Origin: Actinophytocola sp044466355
GTDB lineage: Bacteria > Actinomycetota > Actinomycetes > Mycobacteriales > Pseudonocardiaceae
Assembly (NCBI RefSeq): GCF_044466355.1
Contig: NZ_JBITMQ010000003.1
Span: 372,001 to 436,000 of the forward strand
Direction: 5' to 3'
Length of the DNA: 64,000 nt
Positions 8,849 to 17,550 of this stretch are shown piece after piece. Positions within the stretch are counted from its first letter, which is position 1. Every line of letters starts with the position of its first letter. The notes beneath the pieces were generated by a model, which saw only the letters and a list, made by a program, of their open reading frames with translations, had not been told where the DNA came from and did not search any database. The translations under genes were made by a program, and so were the position numbers.

Positions 8849-10720
8849 ATGGGCAAGGGGCTGCGCCTGCTGGCGCTCGCGCTGCTGTTCACCGGGCTCA
8901 TGGCGGCGCCGGCGGGTGCGGCCCCGGCCCCGCCGACGGTCTCGGCGGGCAACTTCATCCGCGTCTACGACCCGTCGGTCGGGGAGTCGACGCAGTGGTA
9001 CTACAACGACCACACGCTGGTCCGGGACGTGGTAACGGGCACGTGGCACGTGTACGCGATCACGCACGCGGAGCCGGCGAACCCGTTGGACGAGAAGAAC
9101 TTCGGGCACGCCACCGCGCCGTCGCCGAACGGGCCGTGGACCAAGCGCCCGTTCGCGCTGACCGCCGACCCGGCGCGCGGCGAGAGCCACATCTGGGCGC
9201 CGCACGTGATCCACCACAACGGCGTCTACTACATGTACTACGCGGCCGGGACGCCGGACCACGCCGCGTACCGGATGCACCTCGCGACCTCGACCGACCT
9301 GAACACCTGGACCCGCAGCGCGGCGAACCCGCTGTTCACCGACGGCTTCGACGCGCGCGACCCGATGGTGACGCGGGTCGGCCCGCAGTGGGTCATGTAC
9401 TACACCGCGAACAGCACCCCGACCGGCGGCAACCACCAGGTGGCGTACCGGACGTCCACGGACCTCGTGCACTGGAGCGGGAAACAGGTCGCGTTCCAGC
9501 ACCCGGCTTCGGGTACCTACGGCGGTCCGACGGAGTCACCGTTCGTGGTGTACCGCGGTGGCTGGTGGTACCTGTCGATCTGCTGCGACTCCGGCTACAA
9601 GGACACGCGGGTGTACCGCAGCCGCACCCCGTTCAGCTTCTCGGTGAACGACCTGGCCGGGCGGATCGACGCGCACGCGGCGGAGATCGTGACGGAGCCG
9701 TCCGGTGCGACGTGGGTGACCGGGGCCGGGTGGGGCCAGGGCGGGCTGTGGGTGGCGCCGCTGTCGTTCCGCTCCTCGTACGCCGGGGTGTTCACGGGTT
9801 CGCACGCGGACTTCAACGGCGACGGCCGCGACGACGTGGTGACGTTCACGCACGACCCACTGGCGGACGTCTACGTGGCGCTGTCGAACGGCAGTGGCTT
9901 CACCGGCACGTCGGTGAAGTGGCACGACTTCTTCGCGCTGTCGGGGGAGACCCCGCTGACGGGCGATGTCAACGGCGACGGCCGCGACGACATCATCACG
10001 TTCACCCACGGCTCGCTGGGTGATGTGTACGTGGCCCTGTCCACCGGTTCGTCGTTCGGCGCGTCGGCGAAGTGGCACGACTGGTTCTCCCTGGACGGCG
10101 AGGTCCCGGCGATCGGCGATGTCAACGGCGACGGCCGCGACGACATCATCACGTTCACCCGCAACGCGGACGCCGACGTCTACGTGGCGCTCTCGACCGG
10201 CTCCGGCTTCGCGACGTCGGCCAAGTGGCACGACTTCTTCGGCGTCGCGGGCGAGTCCCCGGGCGTGGCCGACGTGAACGGCGACGGCCGGGACGACATC
10301 GTGACGTTCACCCACGGTTCGCTTGCCGACGTGTACGTGGCCCTGTCGACGGGTTCGGGCTTCGGCGCGTCGGCGAAGTGGCACGACACGTTCGCGGCGG
10401 GCCTGACCGACCCCCGCCTGGGCGACGTCAACGGCGACGGGAAGGCGGACGTGATCCAGTTCAGCCGCGAGGGCGTCGTCCACGTGGCACTGTCGACCGG
10501 CGCCGGCTTCGGCACCACGGGAAAGTGGCACGACTTCTTCGCACCCCAGGGCGAGTTCCCGTACGTGGGCGACTACAACGGCGACGGCCGCACGGACATC
10601 GTGACGTTCACGAAGCTCCCGAGCGCGGACACGTACGTGGCCTTGTCGACCGGCGCCGCGTTCGGCCCTGGCCCGAAGTGGCACGACTACTTCGGCCTCC
10701 CAGGCGAAACCACGTTGTAG
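8849..10720 (+). CDS. Secreted GH43-like five-bladed propeller glycosidase with six FG-GAP repeats
   Basis: A 623-residue exported protein. Signal peptide 1 to ~25, then a glycosidase beta-propeller (~30-310) of the GH43/GH32 clan type with DHTLVRD, SHIWAPHVI, YYMYYAAG, DARDPMV and GGPTESPFVV blades. The acidic residues in these motifs are the candidate nucleophile, pKa modulator and general acid. Six FG-GAP-like repeats follow from ~319. GH43 members are mostly arabinanases, arabinofuranosidases and xylosidases, so arabinan is a plausible substrate, but the subfamily cannot be assigned by eye. GAGGAGG lies just upstream; the second of two adjacent ATGs (8849) has the better spacing. Last gene of the hydrolase run. 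Confidence 0.75.
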   Translation: MGKGLRLLALALLFTGLMAAPAGAAPAPPTVSAGNFIRVYDPSVGESTQWYYNDHTLVRDVVTGTWHVYAITHAEPANPLDEKNFGHATAPSPNGPWTKRPFALTADPARGESHIWAPHVIHHNGVYYMYYAAGTPDHAAYRMHLATSTDLNTWTRSAANPLFTDGFDARDPMVTRVGPQWVMYYTANSTPTGGNHQVAYRTSTDLVHWSGKQVAFQHPASGTYGGPTESPFVVYRGGWWYLSICCDSGYKDTRVYRSRTPFSFSVNDLAGRIDAHAAEIVTEPSGATWVTGAGWGQGGLWVAPLSFRSSYAGVFTGSHADFNGDGRDDVVTFTHDPLADVYVALSNGSGFTGTSVKWHDFFALSGETPLTGDVNGDGRDDIITFTHGSLGDVYVALSTGSSFGASAKWHDWFSLDGEVPAIGDVNGDGRDDIITFTRNADADVYVALSTGSGFATSAKWHDFFGVAGESPGVADVNGDGRDDIVTFTHGSLADVYVALSTGSGFGASAKWHDTFAAGLTDPRLGDVNGDGKADVIQFSREGVVHVALSTGAGFGTTGKWHDFFAPQGEFPYVGDYNGDGRTDIVTFTKLPSADTYVALSTGAAFGPGPKWHDYFGLPGETTL

Positions 10721-10791
10721 CGTCCGCGTGACCCGGGGCGATGAGTGGTGCTCGGCTCGGATGACAGCGACTCCGGCGGTGGAGGAGGAGG

Positions 10792-11913
10792 CTAACTGCC
10801 GCCCCTCGGCCGGTTGAGAAGTGCCACGACCACGGCGAAGCCCGCGCACCCGGCCGGCACGAGCCATGCCGCGGCCAGACCCGCGCCGTCGGCGAGCGCG
10901 CCCGCCACCGACTGACCGGCCGCGGTGCCCACCGGTCCGCCCGCGTTCACCACGGCCATCGCGATCGGCAGGCGGCCGGGTGGCGCGATCGCGTCGGCCA
11001 GCGCGTAGAGCGTGATCATGTACGGCGCGATGCAGAACCCCGCGACGGTGATGCCCACGACGGGCCACGGGCTGAGCGCCAGCACGCCCATGCCGAGCAG
11101 GAGTGTCGCGCTGAACGTCACGTACCGGTGCTCGACCTGGAACGACCGCGGCAGCCACCCGTAGGCGACGCCGGACACGGCGCTGCCGATGCCGAGACAC
11201 GCGTACAGGAACCCGGCGCCACCGCCGGCCTCCACGATCGCCGCCGTCTGGATCGCGCCGAAGATCGCGCCGAGCGCGGCCATCGACAGGACGAGCAACG
11301 CCATGCGCCGCAACGGAAACGTGCCGACCGGACGCGTTGGCACGCCGTCGGCGTACCGCGTGGCGAACGGCAGCGCGGCACCCAGCAGGAGGATCGCCAT
11401 GCCCAGCAACGGCCCCACGCCCGGCACCACCGCCGCGAACAAGCCGGCCGCGGCCGGCCCGACGACGAAGCTCACCTCGTCGACCGCGCTCTCGTAGGAG
11501 AACGCCGTGCGCAGCAGGGCGGTACCGCGGCCGAGCGTGTGCGACCAGTGCACCCGAACGAGGAAACCGACGTGCGCCTGAGTCAACCCGACCAGCACCG
11601 CGCAGGCCAGCATCGCGGGCCGGGAACCGGCCGACGCGACGAAGAGCACCGCGGCCACCGCGTTGAGCACGGCAAGGTGCGTGCCGAGCCGACGCGTGCC
11701 GAGCCGCACCGCCAGCCCGCCCGCAGCGAACCCGGACACGGCGATGGCGATGCTCTGCGCACCCGCGGCCAACCCCGCGAACGCGGCACTGCCGGTCGCG
11801 TGCTGGACGAGCAGGAGTGAGCCGATCGGCGTCATCGCGTAGGGCAGGCGTGCGAGCACACCGAGGAGGAAGAAGGTGACGGGCGCGGACCGCGCGAGTG
11901 CACGATAGGACAT
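10792..11913 (-). CDS. MFS transporter
   Basis: A 373-residue, strongly hydrophobic protein with about 12 predicted membrane helices and the MFS loop pattern GGLAVRLGTRRLG between helices 2 and 3. It ends in a short basic tail. No substrate can be read from the sequence; relatives are drug or metabolite exporters. The ATG is preceded by GGAGA (reverse strand). It converges on the hydrolase cluster (71 bp gap) and is followed upstream by ~155 bp of non-coding DNA before DUF2568. Confidence 0.75.
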   Translation of the reverse strand: MSYRALARSAPVTFFLLGVLARLPYAMTPIGSLLLVQHATGSAAFAGLAAGAQSIAIAVSGFAAGGLAVRLGTRRLGTHLAVLNAVAAVLFVASAGSRPAMLACAVLVGLTQAHVGFLVRVHWSHTLGRGTALLRTAFSYESAVDEVSFVVGPAAAGLFAAVVPGVGPLLGMAILLLGAALPFATRYADGVPTRPVGTFPLRRMALLVLSMAALGAIFGAIQTAAIVEAGGGAGFLYACLGIGSAVSGVAYGWLPRSFQVEHRYVTFSATLLLGMGVLALSPWPVVGITVAGFCIAPYMITLYALADAIAPPGRLPIAMAVVNAGGPVGTAAGQSVAGALADGAGLAAAWLVPAGCAGFAVVVALLNRPRGGS

Positions 11914-12068
11914 CGCGTCTCCATGGCATGCCGAGGAGACGCGCCTACCCAGCCACCGGGCGCGTGCCGTTCCCGATTCTGTGGCCGACCCTACGCGGTG
12001 TCAGGACGCGAACGACAGGCCTCGCGGCGCGACCCTGCCCATGCGCTGCGGGAACTCGGTCTCCGCCA

Positions 12069-12422
12069 TCAGCTGTCCTTCGCGAACACGCGGGTCAGCG
12101 CGGCGAACCCGATCCCGACGACCGCGACCACGAGACCCGCCACCAGCCAGCCCGTCAACCCCAGCACCAGCCCGGTAACCCCGAACAACACGAACTCCAG
12201 CACGAACCGCCCAGGCTCCGGCAGCCGGCGCCGTGCCCGGGGCGCGACGAACATCCCCCACAACGCCGCGGCGGCCAGCGGCAGCAGCACGGCGAAGACG
12301 ATGTTCAGCACCACCCCGCCGCCGAGGTGCGCGCCCGCCACGGCGAGACCGGCCAGCATGCCCAGCTCGCTGAGGAAGCGGATGAGGAGGACGGCTCCAC
12401 GCACGGGAGCGGGCGATGTCAT
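12069..12422 (-). CDS. DUF2568 (YrdB-like) small membrane protein
   Basis: A 117-residue integral membrane protein with four hydrophobic segments. The sequence resembles the DUF2568/YrdB family (LIRFLSELGMLAGLAVAG, then GMFVAPRARRRLPEP and VLEFVLFG). Members are common in actinobacteria and firmicutes and have no assigned function. It lies 9 bp downstream of the NYN-domain gene and is probably transcribed with it. Confidence 0.7.
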   Translation of the reverse strand: MTSPAPVRGAVLLIRFLSELGMLAGLAVAGAHLGGGVVLNIVFAVLLPLAAAALWGMFVAPRARRRLPEPGRFVLEFVLFGVTGLVLGLTGWLVAGLVVAVVGIGFAALTRVFAKDS

Positions 12423-12431
12423 GCGCGCAGT

Positions 12432-13667
12432 CTATGTCTGTCCAGACGGGACGGTCGGCGGGCGGACCAGCCACGCGCGGATCTCCTCGCGTTCGTGGTC
12501 GGACAGCACCATCGGCACGGCAGCGGCCAGCTCCAGGACGTTCTCCGCGAACGCCACCGCGAGCTTCGCCGCATCGAGGCCCGCTCTCGGCCACGTGACG
12601 CCCCGGTGCCGCAACCCCACCACCACGAAGTGCACCGCGGGCCGCGACACCGGACGGCCCAGCTCCGCGCACCGGTCCCGCACCCGGCGCTCCGCCTCGG
12701 CCTGATCGCCCTCGGCCTCGGCGTGGCCGATCTCGGCCAGCACCGCGAACAGCGTCGCGTACGTCTGTCCCGACAGCATGGGTGCGTCGACGAGCCTGCT
12801 GACCCGGTCGACGACCTCCGAGACGTTCTGCGCGCTGGCCGTGTGCCGCGTCGGGTCGTACAGCCAGCCCGGCGACCGCCTGCTGTCGACCCGCAGGTAC
12901 TCGTCGGTCATCTGCGCGATGAACTTGCCGAAGCTCCCGCTGCCCGCCCAGTTCGTCGTGTCGACCGAGACGCCGACGGTCTTGCGCACCTCGTGCGCCA
13001 CCCTGGCCATCACGACCGGTTCCGCCGCCGACGACACGAGGTCGCGCACCACCTGCTCCATCCGCCGCCGCAGGTCGTCCAGCTCGATCGGCGGCGGTGC
13101 CGGGGACGGCTCGTCCTCGAGGCCGAGCGCCTCGTCGAGGAACACCGAGTCGGGGATCGCGAAGTCGCACGCCGCCTGCAACGCCGCCGCTGCCGGTCCG
13201 CTCACCAGCATGGCGGTGCGGCGGTCGTGCTCACGTAATCGGAGCAGCACGGGCGTGAAGTCGGCGTCGACGGACAGGACGATGAACTCGTCGTACCGCT
13301 CGGGGTGGGTGAGCGTGTCGAGGATGTCCAGCACCATGTGGATGTCGGCGCTGTTCTTGCCCATCGTGGTGAGCGCCGGGCAGTCGACGACCCGGAAACC
13401 GGCACGCGTGAAGTACGGCCGGTACTGGCCCGACCGCGCGGGTTCGAGGTAGCAGATGCGCCGCAGCAGCTTGCGCGGCTGGTCGTCCAGGTCGACCACG
13501 AGCGGGCCGAGGGTCCGTTCCATCCACTGCACCCACCGCGCGGGCTGCGTCGCGAACCGGCGGCCCGCCTCCGGGCTCGACTCGCACAGCCCGCGGTGCA
13601 CGTTCTCGAAGTCGACGAAGAGGGCGGCTCTGCGGTGGCCGTCCGCCGCGGCCTGGTTGACGTGCAC
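12432..13667 (-). CDS. NYN-domain (PIN-like) protein with possible OST-HTH region
   Basis: A 411-residue protein starting at GTG 13667. The N-terminal ~170 residues form a NYN/PIN-like nuclease domain: AALFVDFENV, KNSADIHMVLDILD and FIVLSVDADFTPVLLRLR, carrying the conserved acidic residues that bind metal. The region ~190-260 (LVSSAAEPVVMARVAHEVRK ... FGKFIAQM) looks like a LOTUS/OST-HTH RNA-binding module. The longer open frame upstream runs through the preceding gene and contains no better start. Codon 144 (13236-13238) is a TTA, rare in such genomes, so translation may depend on the bldA tRNA. Likely an RNA-processing or RNA-binding factor; targets unknown. Confidence 0.7.
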   Translation of the reverse strand: MHVNQAAADGHRRAALFVDFENVHRGLCESSPEAGRRFATQPARWVQWMERTLGPLVVDLDDQPRKLLRRICYLEPARSGQYRPYFTRAGFRVVDCPALTTMGKNSADIHMVLDILDTLTHPERYDEFIVLSVDADFTPVLLRLREHDRRTAMLVSGPAAAALQAACDFAIPDSVFLDEALGLEDEPSPAPPPIELDDLRRRMEQVVRDLVSSAAEPVVMARVAHEVRKTVGVSVDTTNWAGSGSFGKFIAQMTDEYLRVDSRRSPGWLYDPTRHTASAQNVSEVVDRVSRLVDAPMLSGQTYATLFAVLAEIGHAEAEGDQAEAERRVRDRCAELGRPVSRPAVHFVVVGLRHRGVTWPRAGLDAAKLAVAFAENVLELAAAVPMVLSDHEREEIRAWLVRPPTVPSGQT

Positions 13668-13729
13668 GGATCCGACCCCCGCACCGTTGGGACTCCGACT
13701 CCCTACGAATCGGTTTCCCGGAACGGTTG

Positions 13730-14350
13730 TTACAGACCCAGCCTGGCGCGGAGGCCGGACTCGTCGATGCCGTGGGTCTCCCTGATCGCCACGCCGTCCG
13801 CGCCGACCGAGAACACGCCGTAGTCGGTGTACACGCGGCTCACGCACCGCAGCCCGGTCAGCGGGTAGGTGCACGACGGCACCAGCTTCGGCACGCCGGC
13901 CTCGGTGAACAGCGACATCATCACGAACACCTGCTTCGCGCCGATCGCCAGGTCCATCGCGCCACCCACCGCGGGGATCGCGTCCGGCGCGCCGGTGTGC
14001 CAGTTCGCGAGGTCACCGGCGAACGACACCTGGAACGCGCCCAGCACGCACACGTCGAGGTGCCCGCCGCGCATCATGGCGAACGAGTCGGCGTGGTGGA
14101 AGTACGACGCGCCAGGGGTTTCCGTCACCGGAACCTTGCCCGCGTTGATCAGGTCCGGGTCCACCTCGTCGCCGCGGGCGGCACCACCCATGCCGAGCAT
14201 GCCGTTCTCGGTGTGCAGGACGACGCCCGACTCCGGTGCCAGGTAGTCGGCGACCAGCGTGGGCTGCCCGATGCCGAGGTTCACGTACGAGCCGGGCGGG
14301 ATGTCGGCGGCGACCAGCTTCGCGATCGCCGCGCGGTCGAGCCTGGTCAT
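13730..14350 (-). CDS. pcaJ: 3-oxoadipate CoA-transferase subunit B
   Basis: A 206-residue beta subunit of a class I CoA-transferase, which with PcaI moves CoA from succinyl-CoA to 3-oxoadipate in the beta-ketoadipate pathway. The catalytic-glutamate motif is clear (VVLHTENGMLGMG), as are GIGQPTLVADYL and GGAMDLAIGA. Acetoacetate transferases (ScoB) are nearly indistinguishable by sequence; the pca neighbours favour 3-oxoadipate. The start overlaps the pcaI stop as ATGA, indicating coupled translation. Last gene of the five-gene operon. Confidence 0.85.
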   Translation of the reverse strand: MTRLDRAAIAKLVAADIPPGSYVNLGIGQPTLVADYLAPESGVVLHTENGMLGMGGAARGDEVDPDLINAGKVPVTETPGASYFHHADSFAMMRGGHLDVCVLGAFQVSFAGDLANWHTGAPDAIPAVGGAMDLAIGAKQVFVMMSLFTEAGVPKLVPSCTYPLTGLRCVSRVYTDYGVFSVGADGVAIRETHGIDESGLRARLGL

Positions 14351-15042
14351 CCCGCCGCTCCCGCCTCGGCCAGCACGGCGGGTGACGGGCAGGCCACCAC
14401 CCGGTCGACGAAGATCCCCGGCGTCACCACCGCCTCGGGGTCGATCGACCCCGGTTCGCCCACCGCCAGCACCTGCGCGATCGTCAGCGTCGCCGCCGTC
14501 GCCATGACGGGACCGAAGTTGCGGGCCGTCTTGCGGTACACGAGGTTCCCGAGCGTGTCCGCGCGGTGCGCCTTGACCAACGCGACGTCGCCGTGGACCG
14601 GGAACTCCAGCACGTACTCGCGGCCGTCGATGGTCCGCGTCTCCTTGCCCTCGGCGAGCGGCGTGCCGACGCCGGTGGGGCAGTAGAACGCACCGATCCC
14701 CGCGCCCGCCGCCCGCAGCCGCTCGGCGAGGTTGCCCTGCGGCACGACCTCCAGTTCGATCTTCCCCGTCCGGTACAGCTCGTCGAAGACGTACGAGTCC
14801 TTCTGGCGCGGGAAGGAGCACACGATCCGGCGCACCCGCCCGGCGGCCAGCAACGCGGCGAGCCCGTGCGACCCGTTGCCCGCGTTGTTCGACACGATCG
14901 TCAGGTCCTTGGCCCCGCCCCGGCGCACCGCGTCGATCAGCTCGACCGGCTGCCCGGCGGTGCCGAACCCGCCGACGAGAACCGTCGCACCGTCGGAAAT
15001 CCCGGCGACGGCCTCGTCAGCGGACTCACAGATGGCTGTCAC
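14347..15042 (-). CDS. pcaI: 3-oxoadipate CoA-transferase subunit A
   Basis: A 231-residue alpha subunit of the CoA-transferase. Family motifs are VLVGGFGTAGQPVELIDAV, SNNAGNG and PQGNLAERLRAAGAGIGAFY with CPTGVGT, which together form the CoA-binding fold. The GTG start shares bases with the thiolase stop (GTGA), and its own stop overlaps the pcaJ start. Length is normal for the family. The substrate is inferred from linkage to pcaHG and pcaF. Confidence 0.85.
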   Translation of the reverse strand: MTAICESADEAVAGISDGATVLVGGFGTAGQPVELIDAVRRGGAKDLTIVSNNAGNGSHGLAALLAAGRVRRIVCSFPRQKDSYVFDELYRTGKIELEVVPQGNLAERLRAAGAGIGAFYCPTGVGTPLAEGKETRTIDGREYVLEFPVHGDVALVKAHRADTLGNLVYRKTARNFGPVMATAATLTIAQVLAVGEPGSIDPEAVVTPGIFVDRVVACPSPAVLAEAGAAG

Positions 15043-16205
15043 GCCACGTTCTCCAGCACCACCGCGAGTCCCTGCCCGACACCGATGCAGATCGCGGCGA
15101 CGCCCCAGCGGTGCCCGTCGGTCCGCATGACCTTCGCCAGCGTGCCGAGAATCCGGCCGCCGGACGCGCCCAGCGGGTGGCCCAGCGCGATCGCACCGCC
15201 GCGGGAGTTGACGATCTCCGGGTCGATCTTCCACGCGTCCACGCACGCGAGCGACTGCACGGCGAACGCCTCGTTCAGCTCCACCGCGCCCACGTCCGAC
15301 CACGTGATCCCGGCCCGCTCCAGCGCCCGGTTCGCCGCCTCGACCGGCGCGTACCCGAACCGCTGCGGCGCCAGCGCGAACGCGGCCCGCCCGGCGATCC
15401 GTGCGAGCGGGTCCCGGCCGAGGTCGGCGGACTCGGACGCCACCAGGACGGCCGACGCGCCGTCCGACAGCGGCGACGCGTTGCCCGCCGTGATCGTGCC
15501 GTCGGGCCGGAACGACGGCTTCAGCTTCGCGAGCTTCTCCGTCGACGTGTCCGCCCGGATGCCCTCGTCCCGGGTCAGCTCACCGGCCGGGACGGTGATG
15601 TCGTCGTAGAACCCGGCCTCCCACGCGGCGTGCGCGAGCCGGTGCGACCGCTCCGCGAACGCGTCCTGCCGTTCGCGGGAGATGCCGAACTCCTCCCGCA
15701 ACCGCTCGTTGCACTCACCGAGGGAGGCCGTCCACTCCTCCGGCATGTTCTTGTTCACCAGGCGCCAGCCCAGCGTGGTCGACACGGCGGTCACGTCCCG
15801 CGCCGGGAACGCCCGGTCCGGCTTGGGCAGCACCCACGGCGCGCGGGTCATCGACTCGACGCCACCCGCGACCACGATGCTCGCGTCGCCGGTCTCGACC
15901 TGCCGGGACGCCGACATGACGGCGTCGAGGCTCGACCCGCACAGCCGGTTGACCGTCGACCCCGGCACGGACACCGGCCACCCCGCGAGCAGCACCGCCA
16001 TCCGGCCCACGTTGCGGTTGTCCTCGCCCGCTCCGTTGGCGAGACCGAACGTCACCTCGTCGACGGCGGCCGGGTCCAGCCCGGGCGTGCGGTCGGCGAT
16101 GGCCCGCAGAACGGTCGCGGCGAGGTCGTCGGGCCGCTCCTTCGCGAGGCCGCCGTCGAACCTGCCGAACGGGGTGCGTACCGCGTCGTAGAGGTAAGCG
16201 CTCAT
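15039..16205 (-). CDS. pcaF: Beta-ketoadipyl-CoA thiolase
   Basis: A 388-residue thiolase that would split 3-oxoadipyl-CoA into acetyl-CoA and succinyl-CoA. The nucleophilic cysteine lies in NRLCGSSLDAV (near residue 89). The other active-site motifs NEAFA, GGAIALGHPLGASG and CIGVGQG are intact. Thiolase specificity is not readable from sequence alone, but the gene lies between pcaG and pcaI with 4-base overlaps on both sides. In many actinobacteria pcaB, pcaL and pcaF are clustered; here pcaF directly follows pcaG. Confidence 0.88.
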   Translation of the reverse strand: MSAYLYDAVRTPFGRFDGGLAKERPDDLAATVLRAIADRTPGLDPAAVDEVTFGLANGAGEDNRNVGRMAVLLAGWPVSVPGSTVNRLCGSSLDAVMSASRQVETGDASIVVAGGVESMTRAPWVLPKPDRAFPARDVTAVSTTLGWRLVNKNMPEEWTASLGECNERLREEFGISRERQDAFAERSHRLAHAAWEAGFYDDITVPAGELTRDEGIRADTSTEKLAKLKPSFRPDGTITAGNASPLSDGASAVLVASESADLGRDPLARIAGRAAFALAPQRFGYAPVEAANRALERAGITWSDVGAVELNEAFAVQSLACVDAWKIDPEIVNSRGGAIALGHPLGASGGRILGTLAKVMRTDGHRWGVAAICIGVGQGLAVVLENVA

Positions 16206-16723
16206 GAATGTCCAGGGTAGGTAATGAACACCGTCTCCCGGTCGCCCTGGAGTGTGACGTCGAACCGAAGCCCGTTCCCGTCCTTCTCCGCGACCAGCGT
16301 CTCGCGGCGGTCCGGCGGCAGGGACAGCAGGAACTCGTCGCTCGCGCCGGGCAGGTAGACGCGGGTGAACAGGCGGTTCATCAGGCCGCGCGCGAACACG
16401 GTCATCGCGATGAACGCCGCGCCAGGGAGGACCGTCGTGAACGAGTACTCGCCGATGTCGTTCGTGCTCGCGCGGCCCCAGCCGGTGAACGTGTGGCCGT
16501 CGCGGCGCAGCGAGCCTGCCTTACGTGGCACGTCGCCATCGCGGTCGGCCTGCCGGATCTCCAGCAGCGCGTCCGGCACCGGCGCGCCCGCTCCGTCGCG
16601 CACCACGCCGTGCAGGCGGATCGCGTCCGGGTGGCCCGTCGGCACCAGGTCGGCGCCACCCTCGAAGGGCAGCGCGTAGCCGTAGAACGGGCCGACCGTC
16701 TGGCCCGGTGTCGTCTCGTTCAC
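16202..16723 (-). CDS. pcaG: Protocatechuate 3,4-dioxygenase alpha subunit
   Basis: A 173-residue intradiol dioxygenase alpha chain. It begins near TPGQTVGPFYGYALPF, as alpha subunits do, and has the beta-sandwich motif LHGVVRDGAGAPVPDALLEI and TGWGRASTND. The alpha chain pairs with PcaH to form the catalytic unit. The start is GTG 16723, overlapping the pcaH stop; an upstream in-frame extension runs through pcaH and is not used. Its product complex cleaves protocatechuate to 3-carboxy-cis,cis-muconate. Confidence 0.88.
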   Translation of the reverse strand: MNETTPGQTVGPFYGYALPFEGGADLVPTGHPDAIRLHGVVRDGAGAPVPDALLEIRQADRDGDVPRKAGSLRRDGHTFTGWGRASTNDIGEYSFTTVLPGAAFIAMTVFARGLMNRLFTRVYLPGASDEFLLSLPPDRRETLVAEKDGNGLRFDVTLQGDRETVFITYPGHS

Positions 16724-17481
16724 GACTCGCTCCAGGTGCGGTGGCCGCCGGTCAGCACGATGTCCCAGCGGTAGCCGGTGGCGAACTCGGGCATGGTCAC
16801 GTCGTGGTCGTAGGCCGCGACCAGCCGCTCCCGGGCCTTCGGGTCGATGATCGACTGGTAGATCGGGTCGAGGCCGAACAGCGGATCGCCGGGGAAGTAC
16901 ATCTGCGTGACCATGCGAGACGTGAAGTCGCCGCCGAACAGGGAGAAGTGGATGTGCGCGGGCCGCCACGCGTTGGCGTGGTTGCGCCACGGGTACGGGC
17001 CCGGCTTGATCGTCAGGAACCGGTAGCTGCCGTCCGCGTTGGTGAGGCAGCGGCCGACGCCGGTGAAGTTCGGGTCCAGCGGCGCCGGGTGCTGGTCACG
17101 CTGGTGGAGGTAGCGGCCGCACGCGTTGGCCTGCCAGATCTCCACCAGCTGGTGCGCGACCGGTCTGCCGTCGCCGTCGGTCACCCGGCCGGTGACCACG
17201 ATCCGCTCGCCGATCGGCTGGCCGTTGTGCTGGATCGTCAGGTCCGCCTCCATCGGGTCGACGTCCTGGGGTCCGAACACGGGCGCGAACAGCTCGGCGC
17301 CTTCGGGGTCGGCCTGGTACAGGGACTTGGTCGGGTGGCGCAGGATGCTGCTGCGGTAGGGCGGGTAGTCGAGGCGCGGCTGGGGTTCCGGGCCGGTGCG
17401 GGTCGCGGCGATGGCCGCGATCTCCGCGCTGATCTCCGCCTGCGTCGCGGCGGCGGCGTCGGACGACGCTGCTGTGGTCAC
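16720..17481 (-). CDS. pcaH: Protocatechuate 3,4-dioxygenase beta subunit
   Basis: A 253-residue intradiol dioxygenase beta chain holding the non-heme Fe(III) site. Visible iron-ligand regions are PGPYPW (Tyr) and RPAHIHFSLFG (two His); HQLVEIWQANACGRY is the family signature around the dioxygenase fold. GTG 17481 is chosen; an ATG at 17532 would leave almost no space to the divergent regulator. First gene of the pcaHGFIJ operon, about 70 bp from the divergent IclR gene. Confidence 0.88.
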   Translation of the reverse strand: MTTAASSDAAAATQAEISAEIAAIAATRTGPEPQPRLDYPPYRSSILRHPTKSLYQADPEGAELFAPVFGPQDVDPMEADLTIQHNGQPIGERIVVTGRVTDGDGRPVAHQLVEIWQANACGRYLHQRDQHPAPLDPNFTGVGRCLTNADGSYRFLTIKPGPYPWRNHANAWRPAHIHFSLFGGDFTSRMVTQMYFPGDPLFGLDPIYQSIIDPKARERLVAAYDHDVTMPEFATGYRWDIVLTGGHRTWSES

Positions 17482-17550
17482 GACGACAACGCTAGGGCCG
17501 ATGGCCGCGATGGTGGGAGACTTGGCTTTCACTCAGTGGAAGGACCGCGT
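17482..17550. promoter_or_regulatory. Divergent pcaH / IclR regulator control region
   Basis: About 70 bp separate the chosen starts of pcaH (minus) and the IclR-type regulator (plus). Both promoters and any operator must fit here. I see no perfect palindrome. AAGGA lies 6-10 bp before the regulator GTG and supplies its ribosome binding site. Confidence 0.4.

Noticed and set aside
2770..10700. Regular repeats that could be mistaken for a CRISPR or other array
   Set aside because: The ~153-bp periodicity is coding, keeps frame and translates to FG-GAP-like units.
13668..13874. N-terminal extension of the NYN-domain protein
   Set aside because: The added residues come from reading through the end of pcaJ in another frame; GTG 13667 directly precedes the NYN fold.
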